A stretch of 64,000 nt of DNA from Collimonas sp. OK412 (GCF_900112135.1 NZ_FOLC01000015.1:1-64000); one strand, 5' to 3'; shown: positions 53,957 through 62,936, counted from the first letter of the stretch. Program-made: numbers and translations. Notes: generated from the sequence alone by a model not told the origin.

Positions 53957-55147
53957 CTACGGCGCCGGAGAAAAGCGCCAGGCTGGATTGTCGAACATGG
54001 AGATGGTGCGCGCGCGCATGATGCCGGCCGGGCACAGCTCATCCTGGGTGTATTGGGTCAGCCGGATGGCGCGTCCGGGATCGGCCGTGCAGTTCACCGC
54101 CATATAGTCTGCTTCGGCCATGCTGCCCGCGAGGCTGAGATTTTCCTTGTAGTCGTCGGTAGATTTGTATGCCTTGATGATGCCGCTGGGATTTTTCAGG
54201 CTGTTGAAATCCAGGCCCATGCCCTGCGAGACCAGGGTCGAGACCTGGGCCGGGTTGATGCCGGCCAGGTCGACCCGGAAATTGCCGCCGAAACCGGAAG
54301 CGCCGCCGATCAGTCCCGGCAGGTTGAAGTAATTACTGTTGAGTATCTTGCCGACCGGATTGCCGGTGCTGCCGGAGCTGGCGGCGCCGTCGTAAAACGG
54401 GCTGAGCTGCTCGGCGATGCGGTGGTTCGCCACCGGCACCGGCGCCGACCAGGAATTGGTGACCATGGTCAGGCTGCCCAGGCTGCGCGGATTGAGACCG
54501 CCGGCAGGTGTGCCGGTTTCCCCTTTGGCGATGCCGAAGGTTTTTTCCATGTAATTCTTGATGAAATCGCTGAGGCCGATCGTGCCGCTGACCTGGACCC
54601 GTTCGTAGGGTTCGCGGTCCAGCGTCAGGTTGGTCAGGGTATTGCCGGTCGGGTCGAATCCCATCGGCCCGCCCGGCGACTTGCTGGAATTGGTGGAAAC
54701 GCTCAAGGCGCCGTTGGCGATGGAGCCAAAGGTTGCGTTCTCGAATTTGTCGGTAAAGAAGCGCGCCGCGGTGCTCATCCAGTCGGCATGGTCCTGCAGC
54801 AGCGCGGTGCTGCCGTCGGCCTGGCTCTGGCGCGCGCCGCGCGGCGTCAGGTAGACGTTGCGGAACACATTGGGAGCAAGGGCGGCGTCGCCGCTGTACA
54901 GCGATTTGTAATCGGCATCGCCGTTCGCCTTGTAGGCGGTGCGCTCCCACACCGCGAAGCGCGCCGCTTCGGTATTGAGCTGCTTCAGTTCGCCGAAACG
55001 CCAGACCCACTGCAAACCGAACAGGAACAGCATGAGCACGCTGCAGGCCAGGATCGACTCGAACAAGGCCTGTCCTCGCTGGCCGGGTCCGGCCTTGCGC
55101 GGCAATGTGAAAATTCTGGATGAGATAGGCATGGGGTCGCTGTTCAA
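53957..55147 (-). CDS. TadE/G-like pilus protein (396 residues)
   Basis: The front is GQRGQALFESILACSVLMLF, a prepilin-like glycine site, conserved glutamate and helix. The long secreted body has FRNVYLTPRGARQSQADGS and the Cys-rich end YMAVNCTADPGRAI / DELCPAGIMRARTISMFDNP. Its size and hydrophobic start fit the TadE/TadG group of minor pilins. The start overlaps the stop of the 800-residue TadG-like gene by four bases. Confidence 0.7.
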   Translation of the reverse strand: MNSDPMPISSRIFTLPRKAGPGQRGQALFESILACSVLMLFLFGLQWVWRFGELKQLNTEAARFAVWERTAYKANGDADYKSLYSGDAALAPNVFRNVYLTPRGARQSQADGSTALLQDHADWMSTAARFFTDKFENATFGSIANGALSVSTNSSKSPGGPMGFDPTGNTLTNLTLDREPYERVQVSGTIGLSDFIKNYMEKTFGIAKGETGTPAGGLNPRSLGSLTMVTNSWSAPVPVANHRIAEQLSPFYDGAASSGSTGNPVGKILNSNYFNLPGLIGGASGFGGNFRVDLAGINPAQVSTLVSQGMGLDFNSLKNPSGIIKAYKSTDDYKENLSLAGSMAEADYMAVNCTADPGRAIRLTQYTQDELCPAGIMRARTISMFDNPAWRFSPAP

Positions 55148-57546
55148 TTTATTGTGAAGAACAATAATTTTTCCGGATAATTCAAGCCTTCCAGCCGCGC
55201 ATTCCAGTAAGGCAGCATCAAATTGGCGTGCGATATCACTTGCATGCGGCTGGTCCAGCGTTCAACCGGCGCCCGGTAATACACCCGCGCCTTGCCCATT
55301 GCCTGCAGGTAGTCCTGCTTGATTTCGGTGTCGTAATCCTTGATCGGCGCGCGGCCCAGGTTGAATTTGCCTTCCTCTCTCAACGGCGACTTCATTGCGC
55401 CTACCGATTCCTGCAGCCCCACTACAAACGACGGCCCCAGGTCCTTCAAGGCGTTGTCCTGTATTTCCTTGGAAGCGACAAACAGGTTGCTGGCCCCGCG
55501 GTCGCCGATTTTGTAGTTGCCGATATTGGCGTCGCGCATTTCCCAGAAGCCGAACCGTTCCGCCGGCAAGCCCATGTCGGCTGCGACCACGCCGCCCAGG
55601 CCGGGGCGCTGGAACAAGGTTTCGGTGCCGCGCGATGTACGCATGTTGATGACATCGATCAGATCGCCCAGGCCCAGCGCATTCAGAAGGAACTTCAGGA
55701 AACCGTTGACATTGTTGAGCGGATCGCCGGCAGCTTCCTGGGCCATTGAAAAGCCTTGTCCCAGCATGTTCGACACGGAAGTTGCCACATTGCCGCCCAG
55801 GTTCGAGAGATTCTGGAAATTCGCCGCCTGCTGCGCCAGTGCGGTCGCCAGCTGCACTTCCGGATCGCCGCTGCCCGGGCTGGGTGCATTCAGCGATGAG
55901 CCCGAAGCCGGCATGCCCGCGGGAGAACCGCCAAGCACGGTGCTGGTGCTGCCGTTAGGCATGTTGATCACGCTTCCTGACGAATTGCTTGAGTTAAGGC
56001 CGTTGCCGGCGGCTTCCAGCGCCGGCTCCAGCGGCGCCACGATGGAGTTGTTGAGCGTGCTGGTGGCGTTGGCGTTGGCGGATTGGCCTTTCATGGCGCT
56101 GTTGCCGGCCGCCCTGGCAATATTCATGACGCCGCGGTTGTAGTATTTTTTTGCCGAACCGGCGGCCAGCGAAGCGCATGCGCCGCTCTTGCCGCCCAGG
56201 CGAGGCGCATAGATTTCACCGCTGGGCAAGGTGAAATACATGCAATCGTCGAGGCCGGTCGCCTCGCCCCAATAGGCTTTTTTGGCAGCGTCGTCGGCCT
56301 TCACCACATCCGAGAATTTTTTCATGTCCTCGGGAATTTCCTGGTTTGCATCCACGCCCTGGCGGCCGACCTTGGACATGGTCACGGCGCCGGCCAGCGG
56401 AATGTGGATATTGAACAGGTGCGGATTGATGTCGATCACATCGAAGTTGCTCCAGCCGTAGGTGCCGTCCTGCATCTGCATCATGCGCGTGCCGCCGGTG
56501 CGTTCATACAGGCACATGATGGGGCTGACGATGACGCCCACCGTATTCATGAAGGCTTCGATCACAGGGCCGATGACATCGGCGGCGACATTGCCTTTCA
56601 GCGCCGGCACGATCTGTTCCAGGCCGTTGGTTTCCAGGCCGGTCAGCATGCCGTTGATGGCAGAAAGATTGCAGCCGTCGACCGCCCACAGGCCGACGGC
56701 ATTCGGAAACAGGCGGCGGCCGCCGCTGCCGCTGGTGAAGTTGAACATTTCCTTCATCATCATATGATGCACAAGGTTGAATTCAATCTTGTCCTTGTCC
56801 TTTTCCCCGGCCTCCTGCATCTTGGTCAGGCCGAGGAATTTGCGCGGCGGCTGGTGCAGCTTGATCATGCTGCCGAAATCGACCATGCTCTTGCCGATCT
56901 GGTAGACGATGGTTTGCGGGATGTATTCGGCTTGCGGCGCATTGGCTGCCAGCAGGTCGTTCTGCATGCTGATCATGGAGGACACCGTGGTCGCCAGGTG
57001 CACCTGCTGCGAGGCGAAGATCGCATAGTTCGACAAGGATACGGTGGCGGTGCCGGCATTGGCCAGCACCTGGCTGGTGAGGCGCACGCCGTTCACTATC
57101 TTTTCCCAGAAGTCGCCGAACTTGGAGATGGCGTTGGTGACGCCCGACAAGGCGGAGCCGATATAGGGAATGAATTTGGTCAGGGCAGCGATGCCCTTCA
57201 ATACCTTGCTGTTGTTTTTCCAGTACTGGTCCGACATGCCGACGCTCGACCACATCGCCGTCATCTGTCCCACCGCCTGGTAATTGGAAATCATGGCGCG
57301 GTTGGTATATGCGGTGTAGTTCAAGCCTTCAGCGGCAACGTTAGCGGTGCTGAAAGCGATGGCGTCGGCGGCGTTCACCAGCTGCCGCTTCTCGCTGGTC
57401 ACCTGCGCCATGTTGTAGACGGCAAACAGGCCCACGCACAGCACCGCAAAAAAGAAGATGGCAATAGGCAGCACCGCGCCGCGCTGGCGCCAGCCGCCAA
57501 GAGCCGTGCTCCTGTTGACCCTGCTCTTTTCCGATGCCCGTTTCAC
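55144..57546 (-). CDS. Large TadG-like pilus protein
   Basis: The protein has 800 residues from a GTG at 57546 preceded by GGGAGC; an in-frame TTG at 57570 is less likely. The N-terminus RQRGAVLPIAIFFFAVLCVG, then QVTSEKRQLVNAADAIAFST, is the Tad/TadG N-terminal module (PF13400 type). The rest is a large extracytoplasmic body without a von Willebrand A domain that I can recognise, with a low-complexity Ser/Gly/Asn stretch (about 520-560) that looks like a flexible linker. It is the second gene of the locus after the pilin. Confidence 0.75.
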   Translation of the reverse strand: MKRASEKSRVNRSTALGGWRQRGAVLPIAIFFFAVLCVGLFAVYNMAQVTSEKRQLVNAADAIAFSTANVAAEGLNYTAYTNRAMISNYQAVGQMTAMWSSVGMSDQYWKNNSKVLKGIAALTKFIPYIGSALSGVTNAISKFGDFWEKIVNGVRLTSQVLANAGTATVSLSNYAIFASQQVHLATTVSSMISMQNDLLAANAPQAEYIPQTIVYQIGKSMVDFGSMIKLHQPPRKFLGLTKMQEAGEKDKDKIEFNLVHHMMMKEMFNFTSGSGGRRLFPNAVGLWAVDGCNLSAINGMLTGLETNGLEQIVPALKGNVAADVIGPVIEAFMNTVGVIVSPIMCLYERTGGTRMMQMQDGTYGWSNFDVIDINPHLFNIHIPLAGAVTMSKVGRQGVDANQEIPEDMKKFSDVVKADDAAKKAYWGEATGLDDCMYFTLPSGEIYAPRLGGKSGACASLAAGSAKKYYNRGVMNIARAAGNSAMKGQSANANATSTLNNSIVAPLEPALEAAGNGLNSSNSSGSVINMPNGSTSTVLGGSPAGMPASGSSLNAPSPGSGDPEVQLATALAQQAANFQNLSNLGGNVATSVSNMLGQGFSMAQEAAGDPLNNVNGFLKFLLNALGLGDLIDVINMRTSRGTETLFQRPGLGGVVAADMGLPAERFGFWEMRDANIGNYKIGDRGASNLFVASKEIQDNALKDLGPSFVVGLQESVGAMKSPLREEGKFNLGRAPIKDYDTEIKQDYLQAMGKARVYYRAPVERWTSRMQVISHANLMLPYWNARLEGLNYPEKLLFFTIN

Positions 57547-57715
57547 TATGCGCTCCCTATCAGAAATCAATTATTGATGATTGACTGACGGCCTCCGGCC
57601 GAACCAATTCATTACTTTTCTGATGAAAGTATTTGAAAGTATTTTTTCGCAGCTGAAACACCCAGCCGCGGCAAGCCCCGCTAAACGGAGCGTGTTGATT
57701 GAGATTCGAGGATTT

Positions 57716-57745
57716 GCTCCGGCCTGCAGCGATGCGGGCCGGAGC
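57716..57745 (-). promoter_or_regulatory. Hairpin between pilin gene and rest of tad operon
   Basis: GCTCCGGCC (57716-57724) and GGCCGGAGC (57737-57745) form a perfect 9-bp stem ten bases after the pilin stop. There is no T run behind it, so it looks like an mRNA end or stabilising hairpin that could raise pilin mRNA over the downstream genes. Confidence 0.55.
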
Positions 57746-57754
57746 GGCGGTCGA

Positions 57755-58045
57755 TCAGCGGTTGTCGCTGCCGTAATCTTTCATGGTGCGTTGGGTAGCT
57801 GCTTTGGTCTTAGCCAAATCTGCCGCGGTTTTGGCTGCCGTGATCTCTGTCGAACCATCGTTGCCCGACATTTCTTGTGCCATGCCCGCAACCTGATGTC
57901 GAATAACGCCGCCAAAAGCCGCAAACACGCCGATGCTGACAACCGCAATCAGCGCTACGATGATGATGTATTCCGACATGCCTTGGCCGCCTTGGCGCAA
58001 TGCGGTTTTAATACGACGGGATGGTGAGTTTGAAAACAATGCCAT
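57755..58045 (-). CDS. flp: Flp-family major pilin
   Basis: The protein has 96 residues. The prepilin zone RQGGQGMSEYIIIVALIAVV has the glycine cleavage site, Glu at mature position five or so, and Tyr, followed by a helix (to about residue 44) and a short Lys/Ala-rich tail (AAKTAADLAKTKAATQRTMK). The length and the GxxxxEY motif are typical of Flp pilins. It starts behind AGGAGA. It is the first gene of the locus. The processing peptidase (TadV) is not in the window. Confidence 0.86.
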   Translation of the reverse strand: MALFSNSPSRRIKTALRQGGQGMSEYIIIVALIAVVSIGVFAAFGGVIRHQVAGMAQEMSGNDGSTEITAAKTAADLAKTKAATQRTMKDYGSDNR

Positions 58046-58226
58046 TTTGGATCTCCTGAGGCTGGTGGTGGTGGGACAATTCCCTGTTGCTAAAACTGAG
58101 CGTGTTCAATTTTTAGTCTATCCAGCTACCGTGTTTTCTAATTCCTCGCGAAACACTGTCGCAGCCTATCCCGCGCCATCGTCAACGACGATGGCGTGCC
58201 TGAATCATTCGAATAATTTTTTTGTT

Positions 58227-58598
58227 TTACTTCACCGACGCAACGGCGCGGGAACCGAACAAGGCAATACGCTCGGAGAGCCGGCGCCGGCGTTCGGTCA
58301 ACACGTCGATCAGACCATCCAGTTCGTGAAGTTTCTCTATGTGTGGCGCCAGGTCCGCGGCGCCTTGTTTTGGATCAAAATTTTCGCTTCCGGAAGACTG
58401 CAGGAAAGTGCCAATCTGCCGTGTGCTGAAACCACATTCAATCAGGTCCTTGATCTGCCTGACGATTTCCACGGTCTGCAGCGGATAATCGCGGTAACCG
58501 TTAGCCAGGCGCTGTGACAGAATCAGTCCTTGCGACTCGTAGTAACGCAAGATACGTGCGCTTACTTTTGCTCGATTTGCTATTTCTCCTATTCGCAT
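58227..58598 (-). CDS. MerR-family transcriptional regulator
   Basis: The protein has 123 residues. The N-terminal winged helix is MRIGEIANRAKVSARILRYY / ESQGLILSQRLANGYRDYPL, followed by a helical dimerisation region (LTERRRRLSERIALFGS). There are no clustered cysteines at the C-terminus, so it is not a mercury or copper type; it resembles SoxR/YfmP-like short regulators. It faces away from the 0.9-kb desert and is followed on the same strand, 181 bases later, by the tad pilin gene. Control of tad or of itself is possible but not shown. Confidence 0.85.
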   Translation of the reverse strand: MRIGEIANRAKVSARILRYYESQGLILSQRLANGYRDYPLQTVEIVRQIKDLIECGFSTRQIGTFLQSSGSENFDPKQGAADLAPHIEKLHELDGLIDVLTERRRRLSERIALFGSRAVASVK

Positions 58599-58847
58599 TT
58601 CGCCTTTGCCTTGTTAACAAATAAGCGGTCCGGATAGCGGTGCAAACAGGGTAAAGAGATGACAGATATTTTTGTGCCAGCTTTTCATAACGTATTGCGA
58701 TCCGTCCGAATTGCTTGATCCGATTAATAAAACGTTCTACTAACTGCGGTCTTTACACAGGTGAAGATATACAACGAACCTTGCCATGGCGCGCTTGGAA
58801 GGTGCTGACGATACGCCGCGCAAGCGCTCGCCTCCCTGAGGTTATGC

Positions 58848-58887
58848 AAGACATGTGCCATTCGAATTGAATGTTAATACATGTCTT
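58848..58887. repeat. Nested inverted repeat in the gene-poor region
   Basis: The outer arms AAGACATGT (58848-58856) and ACATGTCTT (58879-58887) are perfect 9-mers. The inner arms CATTC / GAATG surround GAATT. T-rich sequence follows on the plus strand but is not a clean T run. Confidence 0.5.
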
Positions 58888-58990
58888 TTATTGTCAAATA
58901 ATGTTGAAGTAGGGTAACTATAGAACATTGACACTAATGAGAACGTCAAGAAAAAAATCACTTCAATCGGTACGAGAGAGCAGTAATTCG

Positions 58991-59041
58991 TTGTTTAGTT
59001 GCAGCAATATTTTTGTTTAGCGCCAATGCCGTTTTGTTTAG
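58991..59041. repeat. Three TTGTTTAG direct repeats at helical spacing
   Basis: TTGTTTAG lies at 58991-58998, 59013-59020 and 59034-59041, with starts 22 and 21 bases apart, two DNA turns each. The last two share TTTTGTTTAG. Equal spacing on one face of the helix suggests repeated protein binding. Confidence 0.6.
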
Positions 59042-59473
59042 TAGAACCAAAAATTGGCACCTGCATTTCATTGATGCGAAGCCGGCATGACACTATTTGA
59101 AGGTCGTGAACACGATGCATCGGAAACGGTTTTTCATTCGTAAACGATGCGCTGGAGGCGGCGCGCGCAGGCATCAGGAAGTGAAAAAATTGCGGTTCAG
59201 AATGGCTCTGAAATGATCTGTAACCTTATGCGGCACATCCATGCATGCTGTCGCGTCCGAACTGTGCAAATTTTTTTCATTTCAAAAAAAACGCGACGAT
59301 GCCATCGATGCGGATTTTGTCCGCCATATTTCATGTCAAGGTTTGGCAAGGTTTGGTCTTCTTCAATGCCGCCGCCATCGCGGCCCGCACTCCAGCCGGA
59401 TCGCTTGTGATGGTCGCCGTGTACGGCAGATGTGCGGACTGCCGTTCTTGGCCGCCGCCGCCGGCGCATAGGC

Positions 59474-59508
59474 AAAAAAACGCCCGGGCCGCGCTTGCTG
59501 CCCGGGCG
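59474..59508 (-). terminator. cysC: Rho-independent terminator of the APS kinase gene
   Basis: On the minus strand CGCCCGGGC (59508-59500) and GCCCGGGCG (59489-59481) form a perfect 9-bp GC stem followed by seven T residues (59480-59474). It lies 51 bases past the stop of the kinase gene. Confidence 0.92.
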
Positions 59509-59558
59509 TATCTGTTGCAGAACCAGTTCAGTTAAGCGGTATTTCCAGGCCGAACGAT

Positions 59559-60158
59559 CTAATGTGCGTCGAGCGGAAAATTGCGCTCAACATACGCCAC
59601 CAGCTTCTTCACGCTTGCTGCGATACTTTCATGGCCGGTATCGATGGCGAGCTGCGGCTGCTCCGGTATTTCATATGGCGCGCTGATGCCGGTAAACTCA
59701 CGCAATTCACCCGAACGCGCCTTCTTGTACAAGCCCTTGGGGTCGCGCGATTCACAGGTCGCCAGATCGGCAGCGAGATGGATTTCGTGAAACGCCTCTC
59801 CGCAGGATTGCCTGGCTCGCGCACGGTCGGCCCGGTAAGGAGAAATGAAGGCCGTGATGCAGATCAGGCCGGCGTCGGCAAACAAGGCGGCGACCTCGCC
59901 TACGCGACGGATATTCTCGCTTCTGTCCGCTGGACTGAAACCGAGATTTGCATTCAGGCCTTTGCGTATATTGTCGCCATCCAGCACGTAGCAGGAATAT
60001 CCCAGCGTCGTCAGCGCATGCTCCAGGGCCATGGCAAGCGAAGACTTGCCGGACGCAGGCAATCCGGTCAGCCACATGACAGCGCCACGGTGGCCGTAAT
60101 GCGCCGCGCGCTGCGATGCATTCAAGGCATGCGGTACTGCGGTCAAATTTTTTTCCAT
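59559..60158 (-). CDS. cysC: Adenylylsulfate (APS) kinase
   Basis: The protein has 199 residues. The P-loop is LTGLPASGKSSLAMALEHAL, followed by YVLDGDNIRKGLNANLGFSP, AFISPYRADRARAR and GLYKKARSGELREFTGISAP, the CysC signature motifs. It phosphorylates adenylylsulfate to PAPS. No CysD or CysN is adjacent. It is divergent from a sulfotransferase gene across 217 bases, so PAPS supply for a sulfation reaction, rather than assimilation, is the likely role. It is closed by its own terminator. Confidence 0.92.
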   Translation of the reverse strand: MEKNLTAVPHALNASQRAAHYGHRGAVMWLTGLPASGKSSLAMALEHALTTLGYSCYVLDGDNIRKGLNANLGFSPADRSENIRRVGEVAALFADAGLICITAFISPYRADRARARQSCGEAFHEIHLAADLATCESRDPKGLYKKARSGELREFTGISAPYEIPEQPQLAIDTGHESIAASVKKLVAYVERNFPLDAH

Positions 60159-60375
60159 TCAACACTCCACAGGATACGGCGCCCCGCGACGGCCAGGCGG
60201 CAGCATACATGATGCCTCAAAACGCAGCGGCCGGAACGGTTCATGTCCGTGATTCAAGCGTCAGCTACGCCACACAGGCGCAGGATGCGGTAATATTTGA
60301 CGAACGGTTTTCCTGCGCTCAGCAGTGCCGCAAACGTGCCGGGCAGCCATTCAATATGAGAACAAAGGCCATGAG

Positions 60376-61197
60376 ATGATTCCAGCATTCGTCGGCGTAA
60401 CGGGTTTACCCAGGGCGGGTTCCACGCTGCTGTGCCAACTGTTGGCCCAACACCCCGAGATTCATTGCGAAGGACATAGCTCTCCCCTGTGCAACACCTT
60501 GCTGGGGATCCGCCGCATGATCAGCGAAGACACTTTTTTCCTGTCGCAGCTCGATACCCAATTCGAGCAAAGCTATGCCCACCTGACGTCGGCGATGCAG
60601 GGATTCTTGCGGGGCTGGCACCACGATTGCGGCAAGAAGGCGGTAGTGGACAAGAACCGCGCGTGGCTGCATGCGATAGAGCTGCTGCTGCATATCGAAC
60701 CGAACGCCAAGCTGATCGTGTGCCTGCGCGAACTCGGACAAATCTACGGTTCGATCGAAGCGCAGCACCAGCGTACGATCCTGGTCGACTTCATCGACCA
60801 CCTGGCCGACTTCGACCGCTTCGGGCGGGCTGACATGCTGTTCGCCAAAGACAAGGCCATCGGTGCGCCGCTGATCTCCCTGCATGCGGTTGCCGACCTT
60901 CCCAAGCATGTGCAGGAACGCCTGTATTTCATCCGTTTCGAAGACTTGATGGAGCGGCCCTCGGCCTGCATGGCGCACCTGTATTCCTGGCTGGGACTAT
61001 CGCCGTTCGAAATCGATCCTGATCATCTGGCGATCGGGCTGCAGGAAAGCGACAGCCACTACCACATGAAATACAGCCACAAGCAGGCGCGCCAGATCAG
61101 CAAGCCGAAACGGCACGATATTCCGCCGCGCATACAGGCGCAGATTGAAACCGCCTGCTCCTGGTTCTACCAGCTTTATTACCCGCAGAAGATGTAA
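60376..61197 (+). CDS. PAPS-dependent sulfotransferase
   Basis: The protein has 273 residues from 60376 (AAAGG upstream). The PAPS 5'-phosphosulfate loop is GVTGLPRAGSTLLCQLLAQH, the 3'-phosphate region is LIVCLRELGQIYGSIEAQH, and FIRFEDLMERPSACMAHLYS is the later sulfotransferase helix. This is the Sulfotransfer_1/3 fold. The acceptor is unknown; it could be a carbohydrate, lipid or tyrosine of a surface product. It pairs with the divergent cysC gene and is convergent with the TpsB gene 21 bases away. Confidence 0.86.
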   Translation: MIPAFVGVTGLPRAGSTLLCQLLAQHPEIHCEGHSSPLCNTLLGIRRMISEDTFFLSQLDTQFEQSYAHLTSAMQGFLRGWHHDCGKKAVVDKNRAWLHAIELLLHIEPNAKLIVCLRELGQIYGSIEAQHQRTILVDFIDHLADFDRFGRADMLFAKDKAIGAPLISLHAVADLPKHVQERLYFIRFEDLMERPSACMAHLYSWLGLSPFEIDPDHLAIGLQESDSHYHMKYSHKQARQISKPKRHDIPPRIQAQIETACSWFYQLYYPQKM

Positions 61198-61217
61198 GAC
61201 CCTGGATTGAAGGCTCC

Positions 61218-62936
61218 CTAAAACGCCTTGCCGATTTCGGCCCAGGCGCGCACGGACTTATTGTCGCCAATCAGCTGCGGCGTCGCGCCGAACGGCGCGG
61301 CGATATAGAGCTTGGCATGCCACTGGTCCGGTCCGCTCCAGTTCATGCCGACGCCGGCTCCGCTCAGTGTCGCCCCATTGTCGCCCGGCAGCCAGGGATT
61401 CTTGTTGACCGTCACGTGTTCGCTGTCGACGAAGGCCAGCACTTGCCAGCGTCCGCTCGCGAACTGGCCGAGCTCGTGCCGCAGTTCGATCGAACCGAAA
61501 ACCCCGGTATCGCCCGACAGTGCGCCGATGTCATAGGCGCGTACCGTAAAGGGGCCGCCAGCGACCATTTTTTCCGCAGGATCCAGATTGCCGTTTGTCC
61601 ATTGGCCGGCCAGTGCGAAATACAGGGAATCGTTCTGCGTCAGGTTTTGCAGCTGCGCGAGATTGCCGTTCCATTTCGTGTAGCTGCCCTGCGTTTTGGC
61701 GGTGACGGAATCAGACAGTTGCGCCGCCCGGTCATCGAAGCCGACACGCCCCGCGGTGATGCCGATATTCCAGGTGCCGATGCCGCCGGCCAGCACACCG
61801 TTGCGCCAGTCGCCGTTCAGGCTCGCGCTCCAATTATCCAGATGGCGGTCAGTCTTGATGTTGCTGACGCCGATACGGTCGTTCAGTTGCTTGCGGTCGT
61901 ACTGGATCTGGCCGTACAGATTGGCGTCGCGCGTGCGCATGAAGGGATGTTTGACCCAGATGCTCGCCACCTGCGCGGTGCCGCGCGCGTCCAGCGCGCC
62001 CAGGTTATCGCCGAGGATGTAATGCAGCGCCGAATAGGAACCGCCCATGCGCGTGCCCAGGCCGTTGAGCAGGGTTTCATAGGCAATGCTGCCGTAATTC
62101 ATGTCTCTGCCGCTGGTCAGCGCGCCGATGCTGAGGATATCGCCATGGTGCAGCGGATTGAAGACATTCACGGCGGCGCCGAGGCGAGCCCTGCCGGTAT
62201 AGCGGTTGCCGAAATTGTCCAGCGTCACATTGCCGGCGACCTGCGCCGTCGGATCGGCTTGCACCTGCAGGTCGGAAGTGCCGACTGCTTCGCCCGGCTT
62301 CAGGAGCGCACTGACGGCGACGCCCGGGATATCCGAGGCCAGCAGCAGCGTGCGGTCAAGCCCCGCCTGTGTAACCACTTGCCCGGCTTGCAAAGGCGAC
62401 AAGGTTTGCTGCAGCAAGGCGTCGCTCACCCGGCTGCGGTTATCAAGCTTGACCTGGCCGTAACGGGCCTCGATCACCGTCACCTTGACCACGCCGCCTT
62501 GGATGGTCTGGGCCGGGATGATGGCGCGCGCCAGCGGATAGCCGTGGTTATGGTAGTAGTCGGTGATGCGCGCAACCACTTCGCCGAGCTGGGCCAAAGT
62601 GAGGTTCTTGCCCTCGGCGTCGGCCACCAGCGCATGCAGGGTTGCCGTATCGAACACGGTATTGCCGGACAGCTGGATGCTGGTGACGCTGAATGCCGCA
62701 CCCGCCGGCTGCTGGGCGCCGCCCTTCCGTTCGATGGTCAGGCCGGTTCCCGTCGACGAGGGAAGCGCCGGCTTGAGCGGCTGGATCTGCTGCAGTATCG
62801 AACCGGCGCCGGGCGGAGTCACCTGATCGGCCGCAAGCGCGGCGAAGGATGGATAGCTGAGCAGCATGGCTGCGATGATCGGCTTCATTGGATATAGGTA
62901 CCTACCGTTATTTTTCATTGAGGCTCGCTTATTCAT
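61218..62936 (-). CDS. Two-partner secretion transporter TpsB (ShlB/FhaC/HecB family)
   Basis: The protein has 572 residues. The signal peptide is in KPIIAAMLLSYPSFAALAAD. Two POTRA domains follow (FSVTSIQLSGNTVFDTATLH; YGQVKLDNRSRVSDALLQQT), then a 16-strand barrel with VAGNVTLDNFGNRYTGRARL, TRMGGSYSALHYILGD, the family motif VRAYDIGALSGDTGVFGSIE and the final strand LYIAAPFGATPQLI. It exports the TpsA protein encoded upstream. The start at 62936 overlaps the tpsA stop by eight bases; ATGs at 62918 and 62888 are alternatives, the last giving a standard signal. Confidence 0.9.
   Translation of the reverse strand: MNKRASMKNNGRYLYPMKPIIAAMLLSYPSFAALAADQVTPPGAGSILQQIQPLKPALPSSTGTGLTIERKGGAQQPAGAAFSVTSIQLSGNTVFDTATLHALVADAEGKNLTLAQLGEVVARITDYYHNHGYPLARAIIPAQTIQGGVVKVTVIEARYGQVKLDNRSRVSDALLQQTLSPLQAGQVVTQAGLDRTLLLASDIPGVAVSALLKPGEAVGTSDLQVQADPTAQVAGNVTLDNFGNRYTGRARLGAAVNVFNPLHHGDILSIGALTSGRDMNYGSIAYETLLNGLGTRMGGSYSALHYILGDNLGALDARGTAQVASIWVKHPFMRTRDANLYGQIQYDRKQLNDRIGVSNIKTDRHLDNWSASLNGDWRNGVLAGGIGTWNIGITAGRVGFDDRAAQLSDSVTAKTQGSYTKWNGNLAQLQNLTQNDSLYFALAGQWTNGNLDPAEKMVAGGPFTVRAYDIGALSGDTGVFGSIELRHELGQFASGRWQVLAFVDSEHVTVNKNPWLPGDNGATLSGAGVGMNWSGPDQWHAKLYIAAPFGATPQLIGDNKSVRAWAEIGKAF

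Larger units (their letters stand above)
58599..59480. other. Gene-poor AT-rich region with dyads and phased repeats
   Basis: About 880 bases without a convincing protein gene. It holds a 9-bp inverted repeat AAGACATGT / ACATGTCTT (58848-58887), a repeat TTGAC / GTCAA (58928-58949) and three TTGTTTAG direct repeats at 58991, 59013 and 59034, spaced 22 and 21 bases. Short open frames at 59147-59535 lack ribosome sites and family resemblance. It could encode a small RNA or be a large regulatory region. Confidence 0.5.

Noticed and set aside
59147-59686. Several short open frames in the gap before the APS kinase gene
   Set aside because: They overlap each other in different frames, lack ribosome sites, and run through the APS kinase terminator.
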